This document shows positions 25,368 through 34,364 of a DNA stretch of 64,000 nucleotides, in pieces. The position numbers were made by a program, and so were the translations under genes. The first letter of the stretch is position 1. Each line of letters begins with the position of its first letter. Source of the stretch: Flavobacterium sp. FEMGT703F (GTDB taxonomy: Bacteria > Bacteroidota > Bacteroidia > Flavobacteriales > Flavobacteriaceae); the NCBI GenBank assembly GCA_002786385.1, contig PGCN01000007.1:248001-312000 (forward strand), in the 5' to 3' direction. Under the pieces are notes generated by a model. It saw only the letters and a program-made list of their open reading frames with translations. It was not told the DNA's origin and did no database searches.

Positions 25368-26175
25368 ATGCTAATTTTTCACGTAGTTTTTTGAAGTAGG
25401 TAAAGGCTTTGACCAAGCGACTGCCATACCAAGAGAACATTTCGCCATCCACAAAAAAAGTTTTGGCGTGATGCGTAAATCGGCCTAATTCAAAGGCGTG
25501 TTCATCTTTAAAAGGAAACGGTTCCGAAGACAACAAGACCAAATCGGGATCGCCTTGCAAACGGATCTTTTTAATTTCAACCTCAGGATATCTGCCTGTA
25601 ACATTAGGGTTGTTTTCGTAGATGTTTTGAAATTTATTCAGACGTAACATTTCGTTGATAAAGGTATCGCCACCGGCTACCATATAAGGATTCGCCCAAA
25701 TAAAGTAAGCCGCTTTGTATGTAGGTTGGCCTTGAATGAAGTGCTCAAAATCACGCTGTACAAACTGAATTTTATCGTTCCATTTCTGCGCTTCGGTTCT
25801 TTTGTTGAACAACTGTCCGAAGTCGGTTATCATTTGGTAATTATCTTGCAAAGTGATGATATTGGTAACCCAAACAGGACAAATTTCAGCCAATTGTGCC
25901 ACTATCTCGAGGGTGTTTTCTTCTTTATTAGCGATAATGATATCCGGTTGCAACAAACGTATTTTTTCAACATGGACATTTTTAGTCCCACCAATGATTT
26001 TTTTGGTCGATTTGAAATGAAACGGATGCACACAGAATTTTGTAATTCCGACGATACTCTCCTCCAAACCCAAATCGTATAACAATTCGGTTAGCGATGG
26101 CACTAAAGAAACGATTCGCTTAGGTGTAGTTTCGAAGGTATGAGAAGTGCCGAGTTGATCAAGGAAGGTCTTCAT
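25366..26175 (-). CDS. BtuF-like helical-backbone metal-receptor protein without signal peptide
   Basis: The 269-residue protein has the class III substrate-binding fold used for cobalamin and siderophores: an N-terminal lobe with RIVSLVPSLTELLYDLGLEE and the VGITKFC strand, a long linking helix after the PDIIIANKEEN segment, and a C-terminal lobe with FINEMLRLNKFQNIYE. Relatives are normally periplasmic or lipoproteins, but this one starts MKTFLDQLGTSHTFE with no signal peptide or lipobox, so as read it would stay in the cytoplasm. It lies 17 bases downstream of pyrF and is co-transcribed with it. Ligand unknown; the nearby B12-dependent IcmF makes cobalamin a possibility only. Confidence 0.82.
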   Translation of the reverse strand: MKTFLDQLGTSHTFETTPKRIVSLVPSLTELLYDLGLEESIVGITKFCVHPFHFKSTKKIIGGTKNVHVEKIRLLQPDIIIANKEENTLEIVAQLAEICPVWVTNIITLQDNYQMITDFGQLFNKRTEAQKWNDKIQFVQRDFEHFIQGQPTYKAAYFIWANPYMVAGGDTFINEMLRLNKFQNIYENNPNVTGRYPEVEIKKIRLQGDPDLVLLSSEPFPFKDEHAFELGRFTHHAKTFFVDGEMFSWYGSRLVKAFTYFKKLREKLA

Positions 26176-26192
26176 GGTGGTGTCTCAGAGAT

Positions 26193-27011
26193 TCACAAAG
26201 TCTTTAAGATTCCCTCCATTTCCTGTTGCAATAGCAATGCTTCTTCCCTAGCCTTTTCGGCGAAATCGAGTCCATTAGAAGCGTAAATTATAGCTCTGGA
26301 GGAGTTGATTAATAAACCTACGGCTTCGTTCATGCCGTATTTGCAAACCTCAGAAAGACTGCCGCCTTGTGCGCCTACACCCGGAACCAACAGAAAACTA
26401 TCGGGTACAATTTTTCGGATTTCGGCAAAATATTCGGCTTTGGTGGCGCCAACTACATACATCAAATTCTGACTGTTTTTCCAATTTTTTGAGGTTTTGA
26501 TGACCTTTTGGTACAACGCTTCGTGGTTTACATTTTGCGTTTGAAAATCGAAAGCGCCTTCGTTGGAGGTCAGCGCTAACAATATGGTGTGTTTGTTTTC
26601 GAAAGCCAGAAAAGGTTCTACACTGTCTTTGCCCATGTAAGGCGCAACCGTAACGCTGTCGAAGTTTAAGTCTTCCAAAAAGGCTTTGGCATACATGGTA
26701 GAGGTATTCCCGATATCACCGCGTTTGGCATCGGCTATAGTGAAGATTTCAGGATAGTTTTCGTTGATATAGTTGATGGTTTTTTGGAGCGATGTCCAGC
26801 CTTTTAATCCGTGGGCTTCATAGAAAGCCATATTGGGTTTATAGGAAACACATAAGTCGTGCGTTGCGTCGATGATGGCTTTGTTGAATTCGAAAATCGG
26901 ATCTTCCAGCGTTAATAAGTGCGATGGTATTTTTTGCAAATCGACGTCCAAACCTATACAGAGAAAGGACTTTTTGTTTTGAATTTGTTGGATAAGTTGT
27001 GTTGTAGTCAT
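26193..27011 (-). CDS. pyrF: Orotidine 5'-phosphate decarboxylase
   Basis: The 272-residue enzyme converts OMP to UMP, the last step of pyrimidine synthesis. It belongs to the longer type 2 subfamily: the catalytic [11 protein letters not shown] tetrad region is clear, with [14 protein letters not shown] at the N terminus and [11 protein letters not shown] near the phosphate site. I start it at ATG 27011 (MTTTQLIQQ), as the upstream in-frame extension reads like non-coding sequence. It is followed closely by the BtuF-like gene. The gap before it (27012-27137) contains a GC-rich inverted repeat at 27105-27124. Confidence 0.96.
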   Translation of the reverse strand: MTTTQLIQQIQNKKSFLCIGLDVDLQKIPSHLLTLEDPIFEFNKAIIDATHDLCVSYKPNMAFYEAHGLKGWTSLQKTINYINENYPEIFTIADAKRGDIGNTSTMYAKAFLEDLNFDSVTVAPYMGKDSVEPFLAFENKHTILLALTSNEGAFDFQTQNVNHEALYQKVIKTSKNWKNSQNLMYVVGATKAEYFAEIRKIVPDSFLLVPGVGAQGGSLSEVCKYGMNEAVGLLINSSRAIIYASNGLDFAEKAREEALLLQQEMEGILKTL

Positions 27012-27104
27012 TATAGTTGGTTTGTGCGTAAAGTTCGCAAAGTTTTTGCAATGTTGGTTGTAAAAAATCACCCAAGCAGTCCGATAGTTCCCTCTTTAGC
27101 CGCG

Positions 27105-27124
27105 TCTCGTCCTTAAAGACGAGA
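27105..27124. repeat. GC-rich inverted repeat between prfA and pyrF
   Basis: TCTCGTC, six bases, GACGAGA form a perfect seven-base stem inside a GC-rich block (27077-27133) unlike its surroundings. It has no tail of T, and it occurs once in this window. Confidence 0.55.
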
Positions 27125-27137
27125 TCGCTTCCGACAT

Positions 27138-27161
27138 AAAAAAAGCCTCAATGAATGAGGC
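27138..27161 (-). terminator. Terminator of prfA
   Basis: On the minus strand GCCTCA and TGAGGC pair around five bases, followed by seven T. It lies nine bases after the prfA stop. Confidence 0.85.
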
Positions 27162-27169
27162 CCGGTATC

Positions 27170-28243
27170 TTAGAAAACTTCGCTTTCTTTTAACTTTTCG
27201 GTGTTGGCTACCAACTGTAACTCGTCAATCATTTTTTGAAGATTACCGTTCATAAAGCCGTCCAGGTCGAAAATACTCAATCCGATTCGGTGGTCCGTAA
27301 TTCTGCCTTGCGCATAATTGTAGGTGCGAATTTTAGCCGAACGGTCGCCACTACTCACCTGAGAATTACGCTTTTTAGCATCTTCCTCTTGCTTTTTGGC
27401 CAATTCCATTTCGTACAAACGCGAACGCAATACCGTTAAGGCTTTGTCTTTGTTTTTATGTTGTGATTTTTCGTCTTGACATTGGGCTACCAATCCGGTA
27501 GGAATATGCGTCATACGCACGGCCGATTTGGTAGTATTTACCGATTGTCCGCCCGGTCCTGAGGAACAGAAAAAGTCGATACGTACATCGTTCATGTCGA
27601 TTTGCACGTCGAATTCTTCGGCTTCCGGCAACACCATAACTGTGGCTGCTGAAGTATGAACTCTTCCTTGGGTTTCCGTTTGCGGTACGCGTTGCACGCG
27701 GTGTACACCGGCTTCGAATTTTAAAGTCCCGTAAACATCTTCTCCGGTAACTTCAAAAATAATCTCCTTAAAACCGCCCGAAGTACCTTCGTTCATGTCG
27801 ACTACAGATGTTCTCCAACCTTTGCTTTCGCAGTATTTGGTGTACATACGGTACAAGTCACCCGCAAAAATGGAAGCTTCATCACCACCGGTACCGGCAC
27901 GAATTTCCACCATCACGTTCTTGGCGTCTTCCGGATCTTTAGGGATAAGCATGAACTTGATTTCTTCTTCCAATTGCGGCAAACGCTCTTTGGCTTCGTC
28001 CAACTGCATTTTAGCCATTTCTACCATTTCGGCATCCGAGCCATCGGCTATAATTTCGTTGGCTTCATCGATATTTCCGGTCACGTTGATCAGCTCCTCA
28101 CGTTTATCCATAAGGGCTTTCAAGGTTTTGTATTCCTGATTTAACTGTACGTAACGCTTTTGATCGGCAATTACATCGGGCTGAATAATCAAATCCGAAA
28201 TCTCGTCGAAGCGCTGTTTTACATATTGTAATCTCTCTAACAT
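27170..28243 (-). CDS. prfA: Peptide chain release factor 1
   Basis: The 357-residue factor recognises UAA and UAG and triggers release of the finished peptide. The GGQ motif (Gln about residue 233, in [17 protein letters not shown]) is present, as is the RF1-type anticodon tripeptide region [14 protein letters not shown]; here the tripeptide reads Pro-Gln-Thr, within the PxT pattern of RF1. The N-terminal helical domain and C-terminal [13 protein letters not shown] are complete. A -7 element (28270-28277, minus strand) lies upstream. Confidence 0.97.
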   Translation of the reverse strand: MLERLQYVKQRFDEISDLIIQPDVIADQKRYVQLNQEYKTLKALMDKREELINVTGNIDEANEIIADGSDAEMVEMAKMQLDEAKERLPQLEEEIKFMLIPKDPEDAKNVMVEIRAGTGGDEASIFAGDLYRMYTKYCESKGWRTSVVDMNEGTSGGFKEIIFEVTGEDVYGTLKFEAGVHRVQRVPQTETQGRVHTSAATVMVLPEAEEFDVQIDMNDVRIDFFCSSGPGGQSVNTTKSAVRMTHIPTGLVAQCQDEKSQHKNKDKALTVLRSRLYEMELAKKQEEDAKKRNSQVSSGDRSAKIRTYNYAQGRITDHRIGLSIFDLDGFMNGNLQKMIDELQLVANTEKLKESEVF

Positions 28244-28269
28244 TGTTGCAGTTTTCTTTTAAAAGTGTG

Positions 28270-28277
28270 CAAATTTA
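28270..28277 (-). promoter_or_regulatory. -7 promoter element of prfA
   Basis: The minus strand reads TAAATTTG, a perfect TAnnTTTG, 26 bases before the prfA ATG; no clear TTG at the right distance. Confidence 0.5.
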
Positions 28278-28337
28278 GGCAAAATAAAGGAATAAATTTT
28301 ATTTTTTTTGGAGCTGATTGCTGCGCCAGTTAGCTTT

Positions 28338-28425
28338 TTAGGAGCTCGTGTCCGGCTATCCGTTACAATCTTTTTGTCCCAAATGAATTCGGAACAAAAA
28401 GGATTTCCACTACTATCCGGGCTAG
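28338..28425. repeat. Interspersed element, copy B
   Basis: Begins TTAGGAGCT and has CGGCTATCCG near the left end, and ends ACTACTATCCGGGCTAG. The middle differs from the other copies: TTTTTGT and ACAAAAA make a longer hairpin around a 16-base loop. It lies between prfA and the first DUF6265 gene. Confidence 0.75.
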
Positions 28426-28468
28426 TTGCCATAATTTTCATAATATTGTATTTGCTAAAACAGAAGCT

Positions 28469-28972
28469 ATGCATAACAAAAATATTGTAATCTGGATTTT
28501 TGTGGCATTGTTCACTATTGTTTCCTGTAAAAAAGAAATCCAAGTAGAAGAACTCATTATCAAAACGAAGAAAGAATACAGTCAACTGGAAAAAGCCAAA
28601 TGGTTTTTAGGGCATTGGGAAAATGTCAGTAATGAATTTATTGCCAAGGAGATTTGGATGCAAGAAACGGACAGTTCATACAAAGCAGAAAGTTTTATAA
28701 CTGCAGCAAAAGACACTGTTTTTTATGAAAAAGTGGATTTAATAGAACGCAATGACAGCTTGTTCTATGTTGTTTCTGTTCGCGACCAAAACAAAGAAAA
28801 ACCTGTTTCGTTTTACCTGACAAAGTCGACCAATAACCAAATGGTATTTGAAAACCCCAAACACGATTTTCCCAATAAAATAATTTACAATAAAATTAAT
28901 TCGGATAGCATAGTTGCTTCTATTCACGGCTCCAACAAGACCGAAATATTCCCCATGAAAAGAAAAAAATAA
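28469..28972 (+). CDS. DUF6265-like lipoprotein, first of a tandem pair
   Basis: The 167-residue protein has a lipoprotein signal (VSC, Cys20) and a single lipocalin-like domain with the pattern WFLGHWENVS, KEIWMQETDSSYKAES and the C-terminal FENPKHDFPNKIIYNKIN. I recall this as DUF6265, of unknown function, predicted to form a small beta-barrel that could hold a hydrophobic ligand. The next gene is a paralogue 14 bases downstream, so the pair arose by tandem duplication and is co-transcribed. Confidence 0.75.
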   Translation: MHNKNIVIWIFVALFTIVSCKKEIQVEELIIKTKKEYSQLEKAKWFLGHWENVSNEFIAKEIWMQETDSSYKAESFITAAKDTVFYEKVDLIERNDSLFYVVSVRDQNKEKPVSFYLTKSTNNQMVFENPKHDFPNKIIYNKINSDSIVASIHGSNKTEIFPMKRKK

Positions 28973-28986
28973 CACCTATTTACACC

Positions 28987-29463
28987 ATGAAAAAAACAAT
29001 CATGCTCTTTGGAGTCTTAGCTTTAATCAGTTGCCAAAACAAATCCGACAAACAATTTGAGAAACTCGAAAAAATGAATTGGCTTATTGGCCAATGGGAG
29101 AATACTACACCGGAAGGTTATTTAACTGAAATTTGGACCAAAACCAATGACAGTACTTTTTCGGGTCAAACCTATTTTATTATCAATAAAAAAGACACAG
29201 TACACAACGAAAGTATAGTGTTGACCCAAGTCAATGATGACTTGATTTATCGCCCAACTGTAAAGGGACAAAACAACGACGAACCGGTTGATTTTAAACT
29301 CACTTCAGAAGCAGAAAACAACTTTGCTTTCGAAAATCCGAAACATGATTATCCTCAAAAAATTGTTTATAAAAAGGTCAACGAAAAGTCATTAGTGGCC
29401 ACCATTTCCGGAAAACAACAAGGTAAACCAAGTACCGAAAGCTATCCAATGCAAAAGAAATAA
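28987..29463 (+). CDS. DUF6265-like lipoprotein, second of a tandem pair
   Basis: The 158-residue protein begins MKKTIMLFG with a lipobox-like ALISC (Cys16) and follows the same plan as its neighbour: MNWLIGQWENT, TEIWTKTNDSTFSGQ and FENPKHDYPQKIVYKKVN. The C-terminal motif is almost identical between the two copies while the middle has diverged, which points to an old duplication kept under selection. Function unknown. Confidence 0.75.
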   Translation: MKKTIMLFGVLALISCQNKSDKQFEKLEKMNWLIGQWENTTPEGYLTEIWTKTNDSTFSGQTYFIINKKDTVHNESIVLTQVNDDLIYRPTVKGQNNDEPVDFKLTSEAENNFAFENPKHDYPQKIVYKKVNEKSLVATISGKQQGKPSTESYPMQKK

Positions 29464-29562
29464 CCCAATAATTCTTAATAAATCTCATCAAATCTCGCCT
29501 AACCCGCGGGATTTTTTTATGTCTAAACGTAAGTAAATCAATTCGGTAAAAAATATTATTTA

Positions 29563-29577
29563 TATTTAGTCTAAATA
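29563..29577. promoter_or_regulatory. Palindromic operator candidate, upstream site
   Basis: TATTTAG-T-CTAAATA is a perfect 15-base palindrome just upstream of the -33 region of the receptor gene at 29642. It has the same TTAGTCTAA core as the haem-operon site at 11708. Confidence 0.65.
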
Positions 29578-29581
29578 AGTT

Positions 29582-29611
29582 TTGTTATTTGTTTTCATCT
29601 TTATAGATTTG
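29582..29611 (+). promoter_or_regulatory. Promoter of the TonB-dependent siderophore receptor
   Basis: TTG at 29582-29584 and TAGATTTG at 29604-29611 are 19 bases apart. The -7 octamer is identical to that of the haem operon. The promoter is bracketed by two palindromes. Confidence 0.75.
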
Positions 29612-29624
29612 CAATATTATTTTA

Positions 29625-29637
29625 ATTTAATCTAAAT
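29625..29637. promoter_or_regulatory. Palindromic operator candidate, downstream site
   Basis: ATTTAA-T-CTAAAT is a 13-base palindrome with one mismatch, lying 13 bases after the -7 element and just before the ATG at 29642. Its placement matches the haem-operon site. Confidence 0.55.
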
Positions 29638-29641
29638 AAGG

Positions 29642-31792
29642 ATGAAAACTATAGCAACCCTAGCTACTGCTTTTTTAGTGTCGATGGCAGCTTTTGGACA
29701 AGAAACCAAAAAAGATACCATCAATGCTTTAAAAGAAGTTGAAATCAACAACAACAAATACAAGTACAAACGAGAAAAAAGTAGTACAGTCTCCAAAATG
29801 CCACTCAACAACATCGAGAATCCGCAAGTGTACAATACTGTTACGAGCGAATTGCTCAAAGAACAAGTAGTCACCAACTTTAACGACGCCTTGAAAAACG
29901 CTACAGGAGTTACACGTCTTTGGGAATCTACCGGACGTGGCGGTGATGGTGCCGAGTTTTATACCATGAGAGGATTTTCGGTACAGCCAACTATGGTAAA
30001 CGGATTACCGGGCATCAATAACGGAAGCATCGACCCGATTAATGTTGACAATATTGAAGTCATCAAAGGTCCTTCGGGAACCTTGTTTGGCAGCAGTTTA
30101 ATTTCATACGGCGGTTTAATCAACATCGTAACCAAAAAACCGCACCAAAACTTCAGTGGTGAAATCGGATACAATGCCGGAACTTATGGTATGGATCGCA
30201 TCACAGCCGATGTCAATGTGCCGCTGAATAAAGAGGTAGCGGTACGCATTACTTCGGCTTACCAAAACGAAAACTCTTTTCAAGATGCCGGATTTTCTAA
30301 ATCGCTTTTCGTAGCGCCATCACTAAGTTATAAAGTAAACGATAAGTTATCATTTTTAATTAATACGGAATTCACTAACAGAACTTCGGCCAATGCACCC
30401 ATGATTTTCTTGAGTCGTTATTCGCCTTTATCATTCAATTCAATTGACTTATTTGAACAGAATTATAAAAAATCATACACTTCAAACGAGCTAACCATCA
30501 GCAATCCGACCTTCAATTTACAAGCGCAAATGCTTTACAAATTGTCGGACAACTGGACTTCACAAACCGTTTTATCCAGAAGCAACAGCAAAACCAATGG
30601 CTATTACTCCTATTTGTGGGATTCAGCTAATGGCGACGAGTTTACGCGTTTTATCTCTAAACGAAACGGACAAACCCTTGCCACCGATATCCAACAAAAC
30701 TTTATCGGCGATTTCAAAATCGGCAACCTCAGAAACCGCATGGTTATCGGTATCGATTATTACGCCCAAAATATTCTAAACGCCAGTAATAACTGGGTGG
30801 GCGCCGGAACGATTTCTTTGGTAAACCAAACCGATTCGGGTGCAGCCAATTTAACCCAAGCCGGTATCGATAACTTATTAGCCGGTACTTTCGAACCCAA
30901 TTCGGATACCGAATCGCAAGTGGTGAGTGCTTATGTATCAGATGTCATCAATATTACCAATAAACTATCGGTGATGGCGAGTTTGCGTGTAGATGAATTC
31001 AGAGGAAAAACTTCAGCTTATGCCGCTGAGGAAGTGAATAGTCAGATTGCGGTTTCACCAAAATTCGGAGCCGTATACCAAATTATTGAAAACAAAGTGT
31101 CGGTTTTCGGGAATTACATGAATGGTTTTAAAAATATCGAACCCGGACAAAGAGCTGACGGTCCAACCAATACCGTAGCCGCAACTTTCGATCCGGAACA
31201 AGCCAACCAATACGAATTCGGATTAAAAACCAACTTGTACAAAGACATTATTTCGGCTTCCTTGAGCTACTACGACATCAACGTTAAAAATCGATTAATG
31301 GCTGATGCTACCAACCCGAATGCTTCTGTACAAGGCGGCGAAGTGGAAAGCAAAGGTGTTGAATTAAGCGTAACGGTAAACCCGATTAAAGGTTTCAACA
31401 TCATCGGTGGTTACAGTTACAACGACAGCGAAGTGACTAAAGACAATACCGATAGCGGCTATTTAGGCTTGCGTCCGGAAGAAGCCGGTCCGAAAACCTT
31501 AGTGAATTTGTGGGCGAATTACTTCTTTACCGAAGGAAAATTGAAAGGTTTCGGTTTGGGTATCGGCGGAAATCATGCGAGCGAGCACAAAACCTTAAAC
31601 AGAGCCAATATCGGGACTTTTGCCTTACCGGATTACACTATTTTGAACTCGGCTTTATCCTATAACAATGACAAGTTCAACATTACTTTAAAAGTGAACA
31701 ATTTGTTCAACGAAAAATATTACACCGGTTGGTCAACCGTTACGCCTCAACGTTTGCGAAGTTTAACCGCCGGATTAACGTATAAATTTTAA
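29642..31792 (+). CDS. TonB-dependent siderophore receptor
   Basis: The 716-residue receptor has a signal peptide (ending AFGQ, about residue 20) and a plug domain with the ferrichrome/FhuE-type pattern: LLKEQVVTNFNDALKNATGV, YTMRGFSVQP, MVNGLPG and IEVIKGPSGTLFGSS. A 22-strand barrel follows, ending AGLTYKF. In this class the substrate is usually a ferric siderophore made by other microbes. Two operator-like palindromes flank its promoter. A terminator follows the gene, but a PepSY protein gene begins 73 bases after the stop, so the two may be partly co-expressed. Confidence 0.9.
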   Translation: MKTIATLATAFLVSMAAFGQETKKDTINALKEVEINNNKYKYKREKSSTVSKMPLNNIENPQVYNTVTSELLKEQVVTNFNDALKNATGVTRLWESTGRGGDGAEFYTMRGFSVQPTMVNGLPGINNGSIDPINVDNIEVIKGPSGTLFGSSLISYGGLINIVTKKPHQNFSGEIGYNAGTYGMDRITADVNVPLNKEVAVRITSAYQNENSFQDAGFSKSLFVAPSLSYKVNDKLSFLINTEFTNRTSANAPMIFLSRYSPLSFNSIDLFEQNYKKSYTSNELTISNPTFNLQAQMLYKLSDNWTSQTVLSRSNSKTNGYYSYLWDSANGDEFTRFISKRNGQTLATDIQQNFIGDFKIGNLRNRMVIGIDYYAQNILNASNNWVGAGTISLVNQTDSGAANLTQAGIDNLLAGTFEPNSDTESQVVSAYVSDVINITNKLSVMASLRVDEFRGKTSAYAAEEVNSQIAVSPKFGAVYQIIENKVSVFGNYMNGFKNIEPGQRADGPTNTVAATFDPEQANQYEFGLKTNLYKDIISASLSYYDINVKNRLMADATNPNASVQGGEVESKGVELSVTVNPIKGFNIIGGYSYNDSEVTKDNTDSGYLGLRPEEAGPKTLVNLWANYFFTEGKLKGFGLGIGGNHASEHKTLNRANIGTFALPDYTILNSALSYNNDKFNITLKVNNLFNEKYYTGWSTVTPQRLRSLTAGLTYKF

Positions 31793-31827
31793 TCCTGATT
31801 AAAATTTGGTTTTTGTTTGTTTAATGG

Positions 31828-31856
31828 AACTCCTCATTTCGGTGAGGAGTTTTTAA
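31828..31856 (+). terminator. Terminator after the siderophore receptor
   Basis: AACTCCTCA and TGAGGAGTT pair around six bases, followed by TTTTT. It ends ten bases before the PepSY gene, where it could reduce read-through. Confidence 0.8.
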
Positions 31857-31865
31857 TCTTAGTCA

Positions 31866-33008
31866 ATGAAAAAAGTAGGCTTTAAAAAAATCATCAGAAA
31901 TATCCATCTTTGGTTGGGATTGGCATCGGGCAGTATCGTTTTTATTGTCGCCATAACCGGTTGTTTGTACGCCTTTCAAGAAGAAATTCAGAACATCACC
32001 GAAACCTATCGCTTTGTGGAAAAGCAAAACAAAGCTTTCCTCCTACCTTCAGAATTAGAAAAAATAGCCCGTGCCGAATTGCCGCAGCAATCGCTCCACG
32101 CCATCAAATACAATGGTCAAAGTCAGTCGGCAGAAGCCATTTTTTTCAGTCACGACGACCAAAACAAACAAAACGATTATTACCACATCATTTACCTCAA
32201 TCCGTATACGGGAGAAATTTTGGAAGTAGCCGATATGTATTCGGGCTTTTTCCGTTGGGTTTTGGACGGTCATTTTTACCTCTGGCTACCGCATGAAATC
32301 GGGCAAACAGTAATTGCTTCGGCTACCTTAATCTTTCTGTTAATGTTAATTACAGGCTTGATTCTTTGGTATCCTAAAAACAAAAAAGCCGCCAAACAAC
32401 GTTTTTGGTTTCGCTGGAAAGACGGGATAAAATGGAAGCGCAAAAACTATGATTTGCACAATATTACCGGATTTTACGTAATGGCTATCGCTTTAATCTT
32501 TGCCATTACAGGATTAGTTTGGGGATTTCCGTGGTTTGCTTACAGCTATTATACTTTAATCGGCGGCGAAAAATCATTGGTCTATGAAGATCCTATATCC
32601 CAAAAAGAAATCTCAGTTTCTGACGTTAAGAAACCGCTGGATAAAGTGTGGTTCATGATGCAAAAAGACTATCCCGATGCCCAATCAATTGAAGTGCATC
32701 CGCCCGAAACCGATTCGAGCTCAATAGCCGCCAACGCTAACTTGGACAAAGGCACTTATTGGAAAACCGACTATCGTTATTTTAATCAATATACTTTAAA
32801 AGAAAAAGAGGTGAAACACATTTACGGAAAGTTAGCGAACGCTACAGCTTCCGATAAACTCATCCGAATGAATTACGACATTCATACCGGAGCTATATTA
32901 GGCTTACCCGGAAAAGTTTTTGCCTTTTTGATTAGCTTGTTGATTGCGAGTTTACCCGTGACCGGTTTTCTAATTTGGTACGGCAAGCGCAATAAAAGCG
33001 GTGTCTAA
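31866..33008 (+). CDS. PepSY-associated TM-helix protein
   Basis: The 380-residue inner-membrane protein has four membrane helices (about 14-37, 147-168, 200-222 and 350-372) and a large extracytoplasmic PepSY region. Typical features are NIHLWLGLASG at helix 1, DGHFYLWLP before helix 2, DLHNITGFYV at helix 3 and NYDIHTGAILGLPGK before helix 4; the paired His residues suggest haem binding or ferric-reductase-type electron transfer. Such proteins often accompany siderophore receptors, as here, and may reduce iron released from siderophores. Its last four bases overlap the converging DUF983 gene. Confidence 0.85.
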   Translation: MKKVGFKKIIRNIHLWLGLASGSIVFIVAITGCLYAFQEEIQNITETYRFVEKQNKAFLLPSELEKIARAELPQQSLHAIKYNGQSQSAEAIFFSHDDQNKQNDYYHIIYLNPYTGEILEVADMYSGFFRWVLDGHFYLWLPHEIGQTVIASATLIFLLMLITGLILWYPKNKKAAKQRFWFRWKDGIKWKRKNYDLHNITGFYVMAIALIFAITGLVWGFPWFAYSYYTLIGGEKSLVYEDPISQKEISVSDVKKPLDKVWFMMQKDYPDAQSIEVHPPETDSSSIAANANLDKGTYWKTDYRYFNQYTLKEKEVKHIYGKLANATASDKLIRMNYDIHTGAILGLPGKVFAFLISLLIASLPVTGFLIWYGKRNKSGV

Positions 33009-33367
33009 CGCGAATAATTTTTGAACAGATAAATCCAAATCATCCGCGACAATCGGATATTAAAACAACTGAACAAAACAATTACAGTGGTAATAATCGG
33101 AATGATTCTCAAATCGAAGGTTTTGTCAAAAAACGGACTCGCAATAGCGTAAGTAATGATTCCTTGTCCTACGGTTAAACCGTAATTCACAAACATAGCA
33201 CCGAAAAAATAACCCGGTTCTTTTTCAAATTTAGTGTTACAATGACTGCAGTATTCGTTCATCTTCGGGAAACCCAAACTGAAGAAAAAACTTTTGTCGG
33301 CAAACACTTTGCCTTTGTGGCAATTGGGACATTCGTTGCGAAAAATATGGTAGAGACTTTGAAGCAT
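33005..33367 (-). CDS. DUF983 membrane protein
   Basis: The 120-residue protein has two CxxC pairs at the N terminus (ECPNCHKG and YCSHCNTK), forming a probable zinc ribbon, followed by FEKEPGYFFGAMFVNYGL and two membrane helices (about 58-78 and 84-104). This is the DUF983 pattern; function unknown. It ends inside the last codons of the converging PepSY gene. Confidence 0.85.
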   Translation of the reverse strand: MLQSLYHIFRNECPNCHKGKVFADKSFFFSLGFPKMNEYCSHCNTKFEKEPGYFFGAMFVNYGLTVGQGIITYAIASPFFDKTFDLRIIPIITTVIVLFSCFNIRLSRMIWIYLFKNYSR

Positions 33368-33448
33368 GATGCAATTTTTGACAAAGATAAATAGTTTGCC
33401 ATCATCAATAGTTTAGTATCTTCGCTAATAATAGCACAATTAAGACAT

Positions 33449-34312
33449 TTGAAAAAAAATCCGGTTTACAATATAGATAATTTCAAAGCCAATTTCGGGA
33501 AGAAAGAGCTGTACATCAACACTTTTAAAAATCATTTAAAAGCGCACAGTTTTATTGAAAAACCACATCGACATAACTTTTATCTGTTGGTTTTATTCAC
33601 CAATGGCAGCGGAAATCATGCAATTGATTTTACCAATTACGCCATAAAACCGGGCAGCTTATTTGTATTACAACCGGGACAAATTCACCATTGGCAACTT
33701 TCCGAAGACATTGAAGGCTATATCTTCTTTTACTCACAAGAAGTATATAATATCTATTTTGCCCAGAAAAAAATAGAGGATTATCCCTTTTACCAATCGG
33801 TAAGAAACCAACCGGCTATAGTTTTTGAAAAAGAAGAATTGCAAACGCTACTACCGTATTTCGACCTGATGATTCAGGAAAGTCAAAGCGCAAATTCTAA
33901 TAAACAAGACAAACTACTGAATTTACTGGATTGCATTCACATTGAGATTTCCGGAAAATACTTAGCAGAATCCAATCATACCTCACATTCGTACAATTAT
34001 AAAATTCAGCATTTCGAGCAACTTTTGGAACAATACTTTACTACCGAAAAAGCGCCTTCTTTTTATGCCGAAAAAATGAATATTACACTCAAACACCTCA
34101 ATCGAATTTGCAAAAACATACTGAACCAAACCGTAACTGAGCTGATTGCCAAAAGAATAATTTTGGAGGCCAAAAGGCTATTAATTGACGCTTCAAAAAC
34201 GATTAATCAAGTTGCTGATAATTTGGGGTTTGAAAATTATGCTTACTTCATCAGGTTGTTTAAAAAACAAACCGGTATGACGCCCAGTGAATTTCGAAAA
34301 ATGATAAATTAA
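33449..34312 (+). CDS. AraC-family transcriptional regulator
   Basis: The 287-residue protein has an N-terminal cupin sensor domain (about 30-120; PHRHNFYLLVLFTNGSG, PGSLFVLQPGQIHHW) and a C-terminal AraC double helix-turn-helix (about 190-285; FYAEKMNITLKHLNRICK, then INQVADNLGFENYAYFIRLFKKQTGMTPSEFRK). The start is TTG at 33449, about 25 bases after a near-consensus -7 element (TATCTTCG, 33416-33423). It diverges from DUF983. Targets unknown; the iron-uptake genes are the nearest candidates. Confidence 0.9.
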   Translation: MKKNPVYNIDNFKANFGKKELYINTFKNHLKAHSFIEKPHRHNFYLLVLFTNGSGNHAIDFTNYAIKPGSLFVLQPGQIHHWQLSEDIEGYIFFYSQEVYNIYFAQKKIEDYPFYQSVRNQPAIVFEKEELQTLLPYFDLMIQESQSANSNKQDKLLNLLDCIHIEISGKYLAESNHTSHSYNYKIQHFEQLLEQYFTTEKAPSFYAEKMNITLKHLNRICKNILNQTVTELIAKRIILEAKRLLIDASKTINQVADNLGFENYAYFIRLFKKQTGMTPSEFRKMIN

Positions 34313-34314
34313 AA

Positions 34315-34338
34315 AACCCGTTCAGTATGGAACGGGTT
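34315..34338. terminator. Bidirectional terminator
   Basis: AACCCGTTC and GAACGGGTT form a nine-base stem around AGTATG between the converging AraC regulator and pepD genes. The left side is A-rich for pepD. Confidence 0.7.
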
Positions 34339-34364
34339 GCTAATAATCTAAGATGTCTAACAAT

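Noticed and set aside
27105..27124. GC-rich inverted repeat considered as a transcription terminator
   Set aside because: No T run follows on either strand, and the true prfA terminator is at 27138-27161; kept only as a repeat.
29632..29877. Minus-strand open frame over the start of the siderophore receptor
   Set aside because: Complement of the receptor signal-peptide region, with no promoter and no family match.
33005..33008. Four-base overlap of the PepSY and DUF983 genes considered as a sequencing error
   Set aside because: Both C termini are of normal length and convergent overlaps of this size are common.
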